A DNA stretch of 23,539 nucleotides from Chara braunii (lineage: Eukaryota > Streptophyta > Charophyceae > Charales > Characeae). The stretch spans positions 1,124,489 through 1,148,027 of the forward strand of contig BFEA01000115.1 of the NCBI GenBank assembly GCA_003427395.1, written 5' to 3'. The notes under the pieces were generated by a model. It made no database searches and was not told the DNA's origin. It worked only from the letters and a program-made list of their open reading frames with translations. This document shows, piece after piece, positions 9,725-20,968 of this stretch (positions within the stretch are counted from its first letter, which is position 1; every line of letters begins with the position of its first letter). Both the position numbers and the translations under genes were made by a program.

Positions 9725-11755
9725 GAGCTCGAGATGAAGGGTTCTCAAGGGAAGATTGGGGTAAAGGCCGCAGTGAAGGAATGAGAAGGGGGATATGCAA
9801 GGCACACGTGCGAGTTGTTATATGACCTGTATCTGGACTAAAGATTCGTACCCCATGGCCAAAGACTAAGGAGCTTGGTCCATATCGTTGATGCTTATGC
9901 AAGCTTCCACGATCTAGAGGGCCGGGTTGTAGATTGAGATGAGGTCTGGGCAGTTGCAGGGCGATAGAAGGTGCCCTTGTGTTTTGCCGAAGTACGTCCC
10001 TCATGAGCTTGTGTATATACGTGTGCATGGGAACCAAGGAAGAAAGCTAACTGGTTGTGTGGCCATGTGTTTTAATTTACAAGATCTTGACTGTATACAG
10101 AACGGGTTGAAAGAGGTGCATATAAGTCTTTAGTGCATTGTGTGTATATGTCAAAACATATGAGGACTCAGGTTAAAGTTGGATAAGCAACTTTCCAGGC
10201 TTTTGCATCCACTTAAGGGTACATTGGGTAGAGCATGAGAGTGAGTCTCGTGTATGTATGAGTCGCTGAAGATAAAAAACGGAGGAGGGGATGGTTTGTA
10301 ATGTAGACTTGAGCACATTGCAAGGTCGGGTAAGGATGAGATCTTACTAGGAGGGCTGATTTGATTTTGGTGGTGATAGTTGTCTTTCATTAAGACATAT
10401 ACCTTAATCCAAGAATGTCTTCCTACGATCCAAAATGAATTGATTGTGTTTTAGGGGCTAAGTCTATTTTTAATCATACCACCCTGAGTTGGGAAAGGGT
10501 ACGGGCGTCTATATACGTTTGTATACAGGAGGCTGNCTTCAATTGAGTAGGTCATGAGTTATGGTTTCAGGGCGCTATGACCTCGAGAGTTAGGGTGCTA
10601 AACCTCTTGCTATACGAGTTGTACTGAGATATGAGAGAGGAGTATGTACGCCGCTTTGATTCGAGGTTGTTGTAAGCTTATGATTAATTGAGATGTGATG
10701 GACAATGTGTTTCGGGTTGGATATTTAAATAGGTCTTGGGTTACTTGGATCCCTCCAGTGTGAGGGGTGCGATTACATCTGTTTAGATCTATTTCCGTTT
10801 AACTGTGACTAAGGAGGCTATGATTTTTTACCAATCCTGGACCATAGGTACCAGTTTAAGTTAAGATTGTTCAACTCTGTGTGTATATATGTAACTCAAG
10901 AGCATAAGTTGGTTCCCTTTTTGAGTTGGGTTATTACACCTCTGAGTGTGTACTGAAATTGAGATTCTATCTGAGATTATTCCTCTATACATGACGATCA
11001 CAATCACTTTCACATGTGTGGTTTTATCCTGATGTATGATGTCTTCGTGTGAGAGATGTATCGAAAACATCTCGTGTAGTGTGTATTTTGCGAATGTGAA
11101 TGAATGTGAACTGTCTACTCTTTAGTATACTCGTGCGGTCTGCACACGGGTGGATGATAGGGTCGTGTATAAGGAGAGAGAGTGCAGTCTGTTTTTGTAA
11201 AAAGTATGAGAATCCTAAGGGATTTATGAGTCTTTGAGACTCGAATGCTTGTCATGCCAGTTGTTTATTGTTGAGTTGTGATGAGGANCCATAGGNTGGT
11301 CTCTCAGTTTGAGTTGTTTTATGGTAGAGACACCTTTTGTAAGAAAGCACTCTTTTGCTTATTGGAAGACTTATCTTCAGAGAGAGAAAATGGTTAATGA
11401 AAGGTCGTGTGAAAGTTCATCATGGAGGGAGAAGGATGTATGCGAGACCTATTGAGTGAGACCTCCTTTGTATAAAGGGAGGTAAATAGATTCAGTGGCA
11501 TGGTAAGTTGGTTTTGGATGGTAAGGTCTGACAAGAAGGACCACGTTTTCGTTGGCCATTGGTGAAATTTTTGTAAAGGTCGCAAAAAGCTTCATTGAGA
11601 GATGTCATCGGGATGTGTGGTCTTCTCGCTATGATCAAGTGGGGGGGCTACGACCTTGCGAACGTGGCGGTGATTCTGCTTTTGTGATTGTGGAGAGGTT
11701 GTCGTGTTCTCTCTGTGTTGTCCCACAGAAGGCTGGTAAATGTTTTTTATGTGTG

Positions 11756-11788
11756 ACAGACCTTTGCGTAGTTCCGCAGTAGGTCTGT
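11756..11788. repeat. nested hairpin in interior
   Basis: The outer stem ACAGACCT/AGGTCTGT (11756-11763, 11781-11788) encloses an inner stem TGCG/CGCA around TAGTTC. Both are perfect. Confidence 0.5.
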
Positions 11789-11868
11789 ATTGTTGCAACA
11801 AACCGTCCAACCACTTGTGCTAATCGTGGGGCATTTATGAGAGACCCAGCTAGGGGTATAACAGACAT

Positions 11869-12072
11869 CACTGAGGCGCAACCCTCAGTGCTGGCTGCTA
11901 GTCAGCGCAACCTTACAGCGGGCCCACGTCTCGCCAAAAGGGGTAAAGACTTAAAGGGGTGTGGCCACCCAGGAGGGTTTTACCTGCCGCGACATGGTGT
12001 TAAATAAGAGTCGAGGTTTTTGGAGTCCTGATTGAATGCTTATTAAGAGAGAAAACCTATCGTGGCGCAACC
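11869..12072 (+). repeat. GCGCAACC motif, three copies, first in a hairpin loop
   Basis: GCGCAACC occurs at 11876-11883, 11905-11912 and 12065-12072. The first sits in the hairpin CACTGAGG/CCTCAGTG (11869-11876, 11883-11890), with CGCAAC exactly as the loop. The second directly follows a weaker GCTG...CAGC stem. Confidence 0.45.
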
Positions 12073-12429
12073 TGCGAGGGCACTACTGCTAAAATAACAA
12101 ACGAGGTGGGCCGTAAATCTGACACGATCACCCAGACTATGGTGGGCCATGATGGAGATCTAGCCTTCTTGTACTAGACTGCAAGATGTGTGTTAAGGTA
12201 TGATATATATATATATATATAAATATATTTGATTGTGAGAATTATTGGTGGGAGGCGAGAGTGCCTTGTAAGGTTTTGGTTAGGGCCCTCGTCGTTGGTT
12301 ATGGTCCTGCTTGTAGGGTAGAGACTAAGGACACCTAACGAGAAGCCGGTGTTTGTCTAGGACGACGGGGAGAGGACGGTCAACACGGTCATTGAGACTT
12401 ATGTTGTAGTATAGTGCCAGTACCCCGGC

Positions 12430-12445
12430 GTCCTGATGTCAGGAC
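12430..12445. repeat. short palindrome in interior
   Basis: GTCCTGA and TCAGGAC flank a 2-base centre, giving a 7 bp inverted repeat about 190 bases before LTR B. No function is assigned. Confidence 0.45.
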
Positions 12446-15400
12446 AATGGAGACCCATGTTAAAATCCTGACAGCATAACGTTGTGTTTGGCATGATTTG
12501 ATGGAGGTCTCGAACCGGAGTCTGTCGAATGATCGGATTGGTTCCTTTCTCGCCGGCATTTAAAGTTTGGACGGATTTATAGCCTTTTGATCTTGCGTAG
12601 CGACGAGGACGTCACTTAATACGGTCCGTTAAGCTGTCAGTGCGAATATCCTTACAAGGGTATCCTCCCTGTTCTTTGCACGCGACAGAAGATAGGTTTG
12701 GTTTAAAGTTTAAGTATTCTGCGCGAGTCGCGGCTGCGTCTGTGGTTTACGTTGGTTGGATGGTTGACTGGAAGTAGAGAGTGTGAAGGCACGCAGGATT
12801 GAGGCGCGCGTGATCACTTAATTTTAGATTGATGATTGTGAGAGTCAGCGTAGTCGCCGGCCAGATTTTTATTTTCTGATTAAATGATTTTGTCTCGTGA
12901 TCATGCTTACTGGTGACTTTTGCGTGCGTTGCGGCGGACGACATCGACAACAATGTGACTCTTTCGAAAACATCTTGGTAAGTCTTCACATCACGGAGTG
13001 TCGTGTTATTTAGGTGTCCGGTTATTCAGGTGTCCGACAAGGCTAAGACCCAGCCTTGGACCTAGCACTAATGGTTACAGCGTCGGACTTTCGTCAAAGA
13101 GATTCAGGGATCATCATCGAGCAGCGACAACGCGAGGAGATCAGAATAGCGAGTAGGACGCTGAAGGGTTGAGGGCCCGACGGGGTTACCTCCCTTGGTT
13201 TTACTGTCGTCAGCAGCGTCAGAACGTGCTAGCCGGGCCTCTTTCCTCGTCGTCATATTTTGACGATTAGAAGCTTCTAAAACATTGTTATTATTATTTG
13301 TCGTCGTTATTATTTAACTCTATGTTTTGACTTTTTATAGGCCGGACGTGACACCGGCCACGGGTGGCCGTCACGGCAGTCAAGGACCTTGAGCGCACGT
13401 CTTGTTTGTTTGACCTGCGGATTCAGGCGTGCTCGAAGTGCCGACGAAATTTCCTTGACCTTGTCAGTTTTGAAAACACGGACCGAGGAGTTCGACGTGC
13501 ATGCAAGCCAGTGGATGATTAGCCCACGAGAAGGAGAAAATCCGGGTGGCGCGGACCCTTTGCAGATGTGCNGACCACCCGCNTGATNTATNGTGAGAAG
13601 TTTAAGTGTGAGCATGCCTAGCGGGGACCTCAAGATGGTGAGCCATNCCTAGGTGCAATGACGAGTGGCGACCCGGGACCACAGTTTGGGGGAGTTGCTG
13701 AAACGGCGGCCCCGGAGGACCCTAGTCCCCTTCGGGTTTCAAGGTTTTCATTAGGATATCTGCTACCACCACTAAGGTCATTAGGGGGCGTGCGGGAGGG
13801 AGGAATAGTCCCGAGTAGTCGTGATCACGGGGTACACCTCCCGCCAACCACAATTTGCAGAGAGTGGTTTGGAGAGTGTGAGTCTTCGGGACCGGAAAGA
13901 TCGGGAACTGGCCACAGGCGCAGTAGGCACGACAGGCCAAGTAGGCGCCGTGAGCCGGGGGTACCACGACAGAGGCTGCTGCAGCACTGTCGTGCAACCG
14001 TCCGTCGGACTTGGGCATGTAGAAGGAAGACTAACTAAGTTGATCTATAGCTGGCCCCGCCAGTAGCACCCCGTGGAGGTTGCCGTGTCGGTTGAGCGCA
14101 CCAGAATACCAGTTTTTGACGGGCACTGGGTGGACATTAAGACGAGCAGTGGGGCGCAGCGCCGTGCTTGGGGCGTACGGGGAAGTGCACAGTGTAGCAT
14201 TGAGAGGTCCCCATTTACCAAGCGTAGCCGGCCAGAGTTCAGCGGAGTGAGGAGGAAGGCAGGGCGGAAGGCTGGATGCGGACCGAGCAGGTGAAGACGT
14301 ACATCGAGGAGACTAGCAACGGGCAGCCGTCGAGGAACGAAAGAGGAAAGAGTCGAATGAACCCAGACGCAGTGTGGCGCCGGGTACATTCGACGAAGGC
14401 GGAGGAGAAGGAAAGCAAGGAGGTCAGCAAGGAGGTGAGTAAGGAAGGAAAGGGGGAACATGAATTCGGCCTGCTTCAGCGACTTGATGCGTTCGAGGCG
14501 GGCGATGGTGGAGGCAGCGACCAGAAGAAGATGAGTGGAGCTACGAATTACCGTTCCTTGGTAGAAATGAGCCCATGAAGGCTCATTTCCTACATTTTGG
14601 GCCAGGGCGAGGCCTATGGCGGGGTTAAATTTCGCTACAGGATAAGGAATTAGTTGGTACGCAAGAAAGAACGTGCGCACCGAGTGTAAGGGATGGAAAA
14701 ATATGTGAGTGAAGGCCTGTTAGCTCGGTCATCTCTTGGCCGTTTTTAGCAAACAAAGATTCGAGGTCGGGGTTTTGCTTGAGAGAGAATCCAACGATGA
14801 TGTTAGAATTAGAAGAAGATTAGTGTAAAGGGAGTTCGCGGGATGATGAGCTGCGCGGAGGTATGGCAGAGAAAGGCTATGGTGGGGAAAGAGAGGACGA
14901 AGAGAGGAGAATCGATATTTCACTCGATTCTTGATAGAATCGAGTGAAAGAAGATGGGAGATTAACGTTTTGAGGTTGGGCGTTTTGAGGTCGGGCGAAG
15001 CGGATGGCGAGTTTAGGATTGGGGTAAAGTTAGAAGAACTGGAGGTGTGTAGAGATGGTGCTGCGCGAAGAGGGAGTTATGGCGGGAGTATAATGGCTGA
15101 AACGTACCCGTTTCATGACGGGGACAGAGGGAAAAAGAACGTAGATAAAAATTTTTGGGAGGGGCGAATCTAAATTCGAAGTTAGTTATAGTTAAGAGTT
15201 AGTAGATTAGGTGTGACTAACGAAACGGGGTGCGGCCGAACTGTCGGAGAGGGAAAAGGCTATGATCGCAGCAAGGAAAAAGTGAACCTGGCCGAGCTAA
15301 CGGCCAGATACGCTCCTATGGAGACTAGAGAGAGAGAGTAAGAGAGAGGGGTCACGGTAGGAGAACTCTCTCAACTAAGTAGAGTTGCAGATAGTTTGCA

Positions 15401-17274
15401 GGCGGGAGCAGCACGTAGCTCCCTACATTTGTATTTCATCATAGTCGTGAATATCAACTGTTATTGGTGGTCATGCCCCGCTCTGCTAAGTGGTTCTCCC
15501 TCCTGGATTGCTTGAACCCGGCCTGTCGAGTGGCCAAGGTGTCGAGTTGTTGGGCTGCCAACGAATAAGAATGACGAACTGGGATCTCATGGTGGGCCTG
15601 GGGCGAGTATATACTTACCTGGCAAAGACGTAGCTGTCATCATGAAAATGGACGAATAGGCTGAGAACCGGACGGAAGGGCAGGCGTGATTGAATCAAGG
15701 TGCGCACATACTTCGGAGAACTGAAAACATGAGACGACTTGAAAGTTGGGTTGCGGGAGTCAGGGGTCGTAACCTTCGTACCTGATTCAACAGCGCCATT
15801 GTTAGGATGTGCTTGTGCATTGGGTTTCGGATCGTTTGCAAGCAGGGGGAGAGTAGGGCATGAAGGCAAATATATGGAAGAAAACGGAGAAAAGGGTGCG
15901 CAGCGAGAAGAGAAGCAGCAGACGTGACGCGAGCAGCAAAAAGAGTTTGGGCTCAAACTGTAGCGCATCGCTTGTGCTCAGAGTGAAGGCTATGCGCACT
16001 CGAGGTCCACTGATTCCTTGCCTCATGTTTTCTTGAGACTACCATTCTGTCCGCCACGACTTTTTCCTGATCCTTGGGAGGACCTGTTCGTTCGTACAGA
16101 GGTGATAGGCGGGCGTCACGACTATGTCTCCTATTCGCACAGCTCAAGACCGAGTTACGAATGTTTGAGAGGGGAAAGGGTATATGAAAGAGAAAGTGAG
16201 AGGGAGGACAGAAGAGGTAGGAAAGAGAGCTAAGAAACCGCTTAACTGGCGGAGCAGAGCTGGCAGTGTTAGGAAAGTTGGTGGCGTTGTGTGGTTGAGG
16301 CACTACGGGGCGCTGATAGTTTTGATCACTAAGGTATCCTTTGCAGTGGCCTGGCTGTGTGACCAGCTATACTACCTTGTCAATATATCTGTTACAAACG
16401 ATTGTGACGGCTACTACGAACCGTGGTATTTGTTTTTGGACTGTTGCAGCGACCTCACGTTATTGTTGACTGGGCGAATTTCTAGCGGGTGTGCGGCTAA
16501 ATGATAACGTTGGTACTTTCAGTAGCAACGAACGGTTGCGGCTGGTACTTACCGTCTCATTGTCGCGTTCAGGTCAGAGCTACTATAGTGCTCGGTGGGT
16601 TGTTTGTGTGTGGTCATTGCTTTTGCTACAGCTAGTCCTACTTGTGACAACCGTTGAAATTACGTTATTGCCTCGGGATTTGGAAGTTGCAGGTATGGCC
16701 GGGAGCTATTGGATTGCCATTGCAGACAGCTCATTGATACAGAGTTAGCATACACATATGCTTGAGCACGAACTTTGTTGACTGGGAAGTCGTGCATTGA
16801 AAACGGTTTATTGCTGTAATTCGGAGGATCGTCAGGGAACCAATAACCGGCAGTTTGACTGCAGTTTCGACCAAGTTGTTACAGTTTGGCCATCATTGCG
16901 AGGCCCTCATGCGCATTAAGATACCAAGGCCCTCTCCTAGGAGTTGAGTTTGTCCCCCTCCTGTATCTCGAAAGTCTGAAACCCCTTATCTTCTGCCCTT
17001 CTTACTCTAAGTCTAGTCCTGATTTGAGAGGAAGGCGCCAGGCGGGATTGCAACCCATAGGACCGCAGCAAGACTCTGTGGGGAGTCATCCCACCGATTG
17101 AGGGAGCTCTGCCGGAACCTAGGCGATTGAAAGCAGATTGTGGGGTTCCATGTGGGGGAAGGGCGGGAGAAAGATAGTTTAGCATGAAGCTTGACTGGGT
17201 CAACTAAAGGTTGGGCCAATTCCATACGTTTGAGAAGACCCAATGCTATGTTTATTTATCGGGTTGCCTGGAGG

Positions 17275-17877
17275 ACCAGACATGTTCCATAAGTTTGGTT
17301 GGTCTGGTTGCTCTGACTTGTGAGGGCTGAATGTGAATGACTTTTCAGGAGTCAGTCAAATCCATTAGTTTTGGTAGTCTGGCAGCCTTGTTTACTTTGG
17401 GTCTCTGTCGATTTCCTTTTGCTTTGGCTTTGAGAAGAAATGAATCAGGCGGAGGACCAAGACATGTTCCATAAGTTTGGGTGGTCTTGGTCCAACGCCT
17501 CGCACGTGCTGAAACCAGAAGGTTATAACTTTCTTATACTCTAGTTTTATATATCTATGAACAGGCTAGTCAAATAGGGTCTCATAAGTTTGGGTGGTCT
17601 GACTTTAGCTTATCACCAACTGAAGAGAGTACCAATTAAGAATAAACTTGTGGTACGAAGGGGCAGACTTAGTCTTGAGCTGAAGATGATCGACTCAGTT
17701 ATATACTACCTCAAAAGACTAAGTGAAGATAATTATATATATTTTGGATATTTAAACAGTTCAGGGCGGTTAGGGTGGCCTAGTCACATGCCCAAAGAAG
17801 AGAAAAGTTGTTGTGCCCTGTGTTTGTGTATACTCCATGACTGAGCTAGACATGTTCTATAAGTTTGAATGGTTTAG
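17275..17877 (+). repeat. hairpin series with conserved loop, LTR B copies (five units)
   Basis: Units at 17275-17308 (ACCAGAC/GTCTGGT, 20-base loop), about 17349-17385 (stem lost), 17454-17493 (GGACCAAGAC/GTCTTGGTCC, 10 bp perfect, 20-base loop), about 17565-17606 (partly paired) and 17846-17877 (CTAGAC/GTTTAG with one G-T wobble, 20-base loop). The loop core ATGTTCCATAAGTTTGGGTG is held across units while stem sequences differ and, in three units, remain fully paired. The last unit lies just inside the 1165 bp block absent from copy A. Confidence 0.7.
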
Positions 17878-18170
17878 TTTTATGCCCTATGTAAGTTGGG
17901 TATAAAGGGGTAAATCATTGAAAGATTATGAATTGTGTTTCTTAAACTAATTTTGGGTATGGTGAGAGTACTTACCTTTATGGTTTGCCTGCATGTGACT
18001 GAGTGAGTCTGCTGCTTAGTCTGATATTCACTTTGATAGGTAGTTGCTTTGGTTGCTCGCCACATGCTAGAGTCAAAAAAGTTAGTTTCAATTTTTGCAT
18101 TTTCTGAGCTAAGTTTTTTTACTTAGATCTATTTCTGCATTTTTTGGGATCTTTTATTATACTTGGTCTT

Positions 18171-18475
18171 GTATAAATCTTGGTCAGCCACTTTCTCTAC
18201 GGGAAACGCTGCCAAAATTTCTACAAATCCAAGGAGTTAGTCAACTTTTGACTTTTCAAAATCCAACTTGTCTAAATTTTATATGGCTTTGTAAAAATCT
18301 GGGAAGTCTCATTTTTTAAAGAAAGTGTTGTCCAAATTTTTGTTAATTCAGGAAGTTAGACAAATTTTGACTTTGGAAAGTTGAAAATTATTTTTGTTTT
18401 CATATTCGGGCTGATATAAATTTCGGAAAGACATTTTTCCTACGGGGAGCGCTGTCAAAAAATTCTTTATTTAAA
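18171..18475 (+). repeat. diverged tandem repeat, about 120 bp unit, 2.5 copies
   Basis: Units start near 18171 (GTATAAATCT), 18291 (GTAAAAATCT) and 18413 (GATATAAATTT). Shared words in order are a TTTCTCTACGGG-like box, a CGCTGCCAAAATTT-like box, and GGA(A/G)TTAG(T/A)CAA followed by TTTTGACTTT. The last unit stops after the GCGCTGTCAAAA box. Identity is low but the order of boxes is kept. Confidence 0.55.
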
Positions 18476-18508
18476 GGAGATATATTATATTTTGAGAGGT
18501 GACGATTC

Positions 18509-18522
18509 TGGCGATCCACTCC
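18509..18522 (+). promoter_or_regulatory. possible second primer-binding-like motif
   Basis: TGGCGATCCACTCC resembles the plant-type site TGGCGACTCCGCTGG if one base is lost and one changed. It follows the tandem repeat and a TGACGATTC leader, as expected if this segment is a scrap of a second LTR element's LTR end and leader. The consensus is recalled from memory, so confidence is low. Confidence 0.25.
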
Positions 18523-19022
18523 GTATAGAGAAGATTTTGTCAGGATCTACCTTTCTTTTGACACTTGCTTAGAGGCAGACCTAGACTTAGTTTGTAGAAG
18601 GATCTTGGGTGAGAATGTATAATGAAGTTATATTTTCCATACACTTATGATTTTATCTTGGGGATTGGACTGTCTTGTGTTACAGGTATTCTTGATCGAT
18701 TGAATCAGGATTTGGGCTAGATTCAGCTTGATCCTATAGGGATCACCTTCTGTTATCACTAATAGTAGGTCGGTTGCCGATTCGTCGGTTTACGATTCAA
18801 CTCCAATCTATACTCGTCACTCAACCTAAGGGCTTTAGCGTAATGATTTGAGCTATTTTGTTATGTTTTCACCCAGACTTTATTTTAAATGGTCATTTAA
18901 AGAAAAGTACTGAGTATTTTATTTTGAGAGTTGCTCAAGAGTGAGACTTGCATTGCTAAAAGCAAGGGGTGTGAGTGTAGAGAATGGTTGACGTTGACCG
19001 CGTGTAGTGTATGAACTTTTGG

Positions 19023-20463
19023 TTGAATCTTTGATGTGATTGCGGGTATGTTTAGTAATTCGGACTTTGGATTTGACTGTCTGCGCTCACATACATATAT
19101 ACATGGCTGAGAGGAGTCTTATTGTTACTGTGAGAAGTGATCGTTCTATATTAATAACCCTCTCTCTCTATATATATGTAAATATGTGTATATATATGTC
19201 TCGAGTATTTCGTGCAGCCTACAGTGACCGCGCGTTGGGGTTGAACAAATTATGTTTTTTTTAGGGGAGTGAGACCTTCCCTTATCCTTTGCTTGTTTTA
19301 GATTTTTTTTTTATAGTTGGATGTTGTAGTCTGTGGCAGTCGTCAAAGTCATGGAGCTGGTCTCTATGGCAATAAGCCACAGGTATGAACTTGTGTACCA
19401 CCCACTCTCCGCAGGGTGCAGAAGAGGGTGTGGTTCTCAACCGCACTTGGCGGTTGTCCTACGTCGAAAGATTAACCCTCAAAGCGCGTGTCAGCTGACA
19501 CTTGAGTGTCGAATGCAACACTCGAGATTAGCGAGGACCACATGATTATATGTACTAAATAGTACACCATCATTGCGACCGCTTGCGTACGCTTACATCG
19601 TGAATCGATATAAGTTAGCCCTGCGCCCGCGCGTTTTATACTAAGTCACGGGCGCGTCGCCTATCCGATTTTCGTATCGGAGAGTTATGGGATGACTACT
19701 AAGGGACTAGGAGTGTTTTGTTTGAATCTTTGATGTGATTGCGGGTATGTTTGGTGATTCGGACTTTGGATTTGACTGCTTGCGCTCACATACATTTTAT
19801 ACATGGCTGAGAGGAGTCTCATTGTTACTGTGAGAAGTGATCGTCCTATATTAATAAACATCTCCCTCTCTCTCTCTACATATATATATATGTGTATATA
19901 TATGTCTCGAGTGTTTCGTACGGCCTACAGTGACCGCGCGTAGGGGTTGAATAAATTATGTTTTTTTTAGGGGAGTGAGACCTTCCTTTATCCTTTGCTA
20001 GTTATAGATTTTTTTTTTAATAGTTGGACGTTGTAGTCTGTGGCAGTCGTCAAAGTCAAACCGCTCGACTTCTCTTCAGACCCCAGATGATGGAGTTGGT
20101 CTCTAGGGCGATAAGCCACAGGTATGAGCTTGTGTAGCACCCACTCTCCGAAGGGTGCAGAAGAGGGTGTGGTTCTCAACCGCACTTGGCGGTTGTCCAG
20201 CGTCGAGAGATCAACCCTTAAAGCGCGTGTCAGCCGGCACTTGAGCGTCGAATGCAACCCTCGAGATTAGCGAGGACCACATGATTATGGGTACTACATA
20301 GTATACCATCATTGCGACCGCTTGCGTACGCTTACATCGTGAATCGATATGAGTTAGCCCTGCGCCCGCGCGTTTTATACTGAGTCTCGCGCGCGTCGCC
20401 TATCCGATTTCCGTATCGAAGAGTTATGGGATGGCTACTAAGGGACTAGGAGTGTTTTGTTTT
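19023..20463 (+). repeat. tandem duplication of a 0.7 kb LTR block in copy B
   Basis: Unit 1 (19023-19721) and unit 2 (19722 to about 20463) both start TTGAATCTTTGATGTGATT and run through the CT/TATA motif, the CAACCGC...GCGGTTG hairpin and the CGTACGC box to GAGTGTTTTGTTT. Copy A has one unit (about 6393-7134). Unit 1 lacks roughly 35-40 bases around 19350 that unit 2 and copy A have (the CGACTTCTCTTCAGACCCC stretch). The junction shares a TTGTTT-like word with the unit's own start, suggesting unequal exchange or slippage. Confidence 0.85.
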
Positions 20464-20968
20464 GTGTCATTTTGTGTATGTGTGCGTATGTGTGTTTTAT
20501 TCTTGTGTTTGTAGAGTGGCGTGCGCGCGGTGTATGGGATGCGTCCTAGTCGACCGGCGACGAGTCGCGCTTGGGACCTCAACCCCCCAAAATGTCAGTT
20601 CACGTGCGGGTCCAATAGAGGCGTATCACCGCACGTACCCATTACGCTACAGCGAACGAGAAACGCCCTCGACTGGTCCACCTCTGCGATTGCAACTGAT
20701 CAACTTTCGTATTGTGGACTGGTAGCTCGACGGGGATACACCCAGAGAAGGGAGGTGACAACTCCCGTAAGGTGGACGTAAGTCGTGCCTCGCGTAAGCC
20801 CTATCCTGTCATAGGGGCTCACGAGAGGTATGGCTGGCGCACTCGGCCGGAGCGGCTTGCGGCAGCTCCATGTATGTATCGCGACGAGGATTAAAAACCA
20901 ACTCTTGCGTGACGTGGCCGGGAGGGTCCCGCGCTGCCCCGTGCGGTGCTGGACTGATGCGCTCGACA

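Larger units (their letters stand above)
7661..12634 (+). mobile_element. element interior, about 5 kb, no recognisable gag-pol
   Basis: Sequence between the primer-binding site and the second LTR. It is AT-richer than the LTRs and full of stops in all frames. The longest frame (153 codons, minus strand, 9576-10037) is antisense to the element and shows no known motif. I looked for a CCHC knuckle, a DTGA/DSGA protease site, a YxDD reverse-transcriptase box and an HHCC/DDE integrase and saw none. It contains several perfect hairpins (9675-9724, 11756-11788, 11869-11890, 12430-12445) and an (AT)n tract near 12204-12228. No polypurine tract is visible just before 12635. Inference: a non-coding interior typical of LARD-like elements, or a gag-pol decayed beyond recognition by eye. 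N bases at 10537, 11287 and 11296. Confidence 0.6.
17840..19004 (+). other. 1165 bp segment present only in LTR B
   Basis: Copy A joins ...ACTCCATG (to 6374) directly to TAGTGCATGG, whereas copy B has 1165 bases between the matching points. The segment begins with a fifth hairpin unit, then holds AT-rich sequence with a diverged tandem repeat at 18171-18475 and a primer-binding-like motif at 18509-18522. No target duplication is clear. Because its first hairpin belongs to the series in the flanking LTR, loss from A is slightly more likely than gain in B. Confidence 0.65.
12635..20968 (+). mobile_element. giant LTR, copy B (probable 3' LTR, about 8.3 kb)
   Basis: Direct repeat of 639-7640. 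It starts TGTCAGTGCG and ends CTCGACA, after which homology with copy A stops (copy A continues into the primer-binding site, copy B into CCACTACTATG). It is longer than copy A because of a 1165 bp block at 17840-19004 and a tandem duplication of about 0.7 kb starting at 19023. Subtracting each copy's private segments leaves about 6.46 kb in A and 6.47 kb in B, so the ancestral LTR was near 6.5 kb. There is no target-site duplication between the bases before 639 and those after 20968, and no polypurine tract before 12635. It may therefore be a separate insertion or part of a rearranged element. Confidence 0.72.

Noticed and set aside
9576-10037. 153-codon minus-strand open frame in the interior
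   Set aside because: Antisense to the direction set by the primer-binding site, Pro/Ser/His-rich, no recognisable gag or other motif, and no second copy to compare.
12204-12228. AT-rich tract before LTR B as a promoter or origin
   Set aside because: Simple (AT)n with no accompanying motif.
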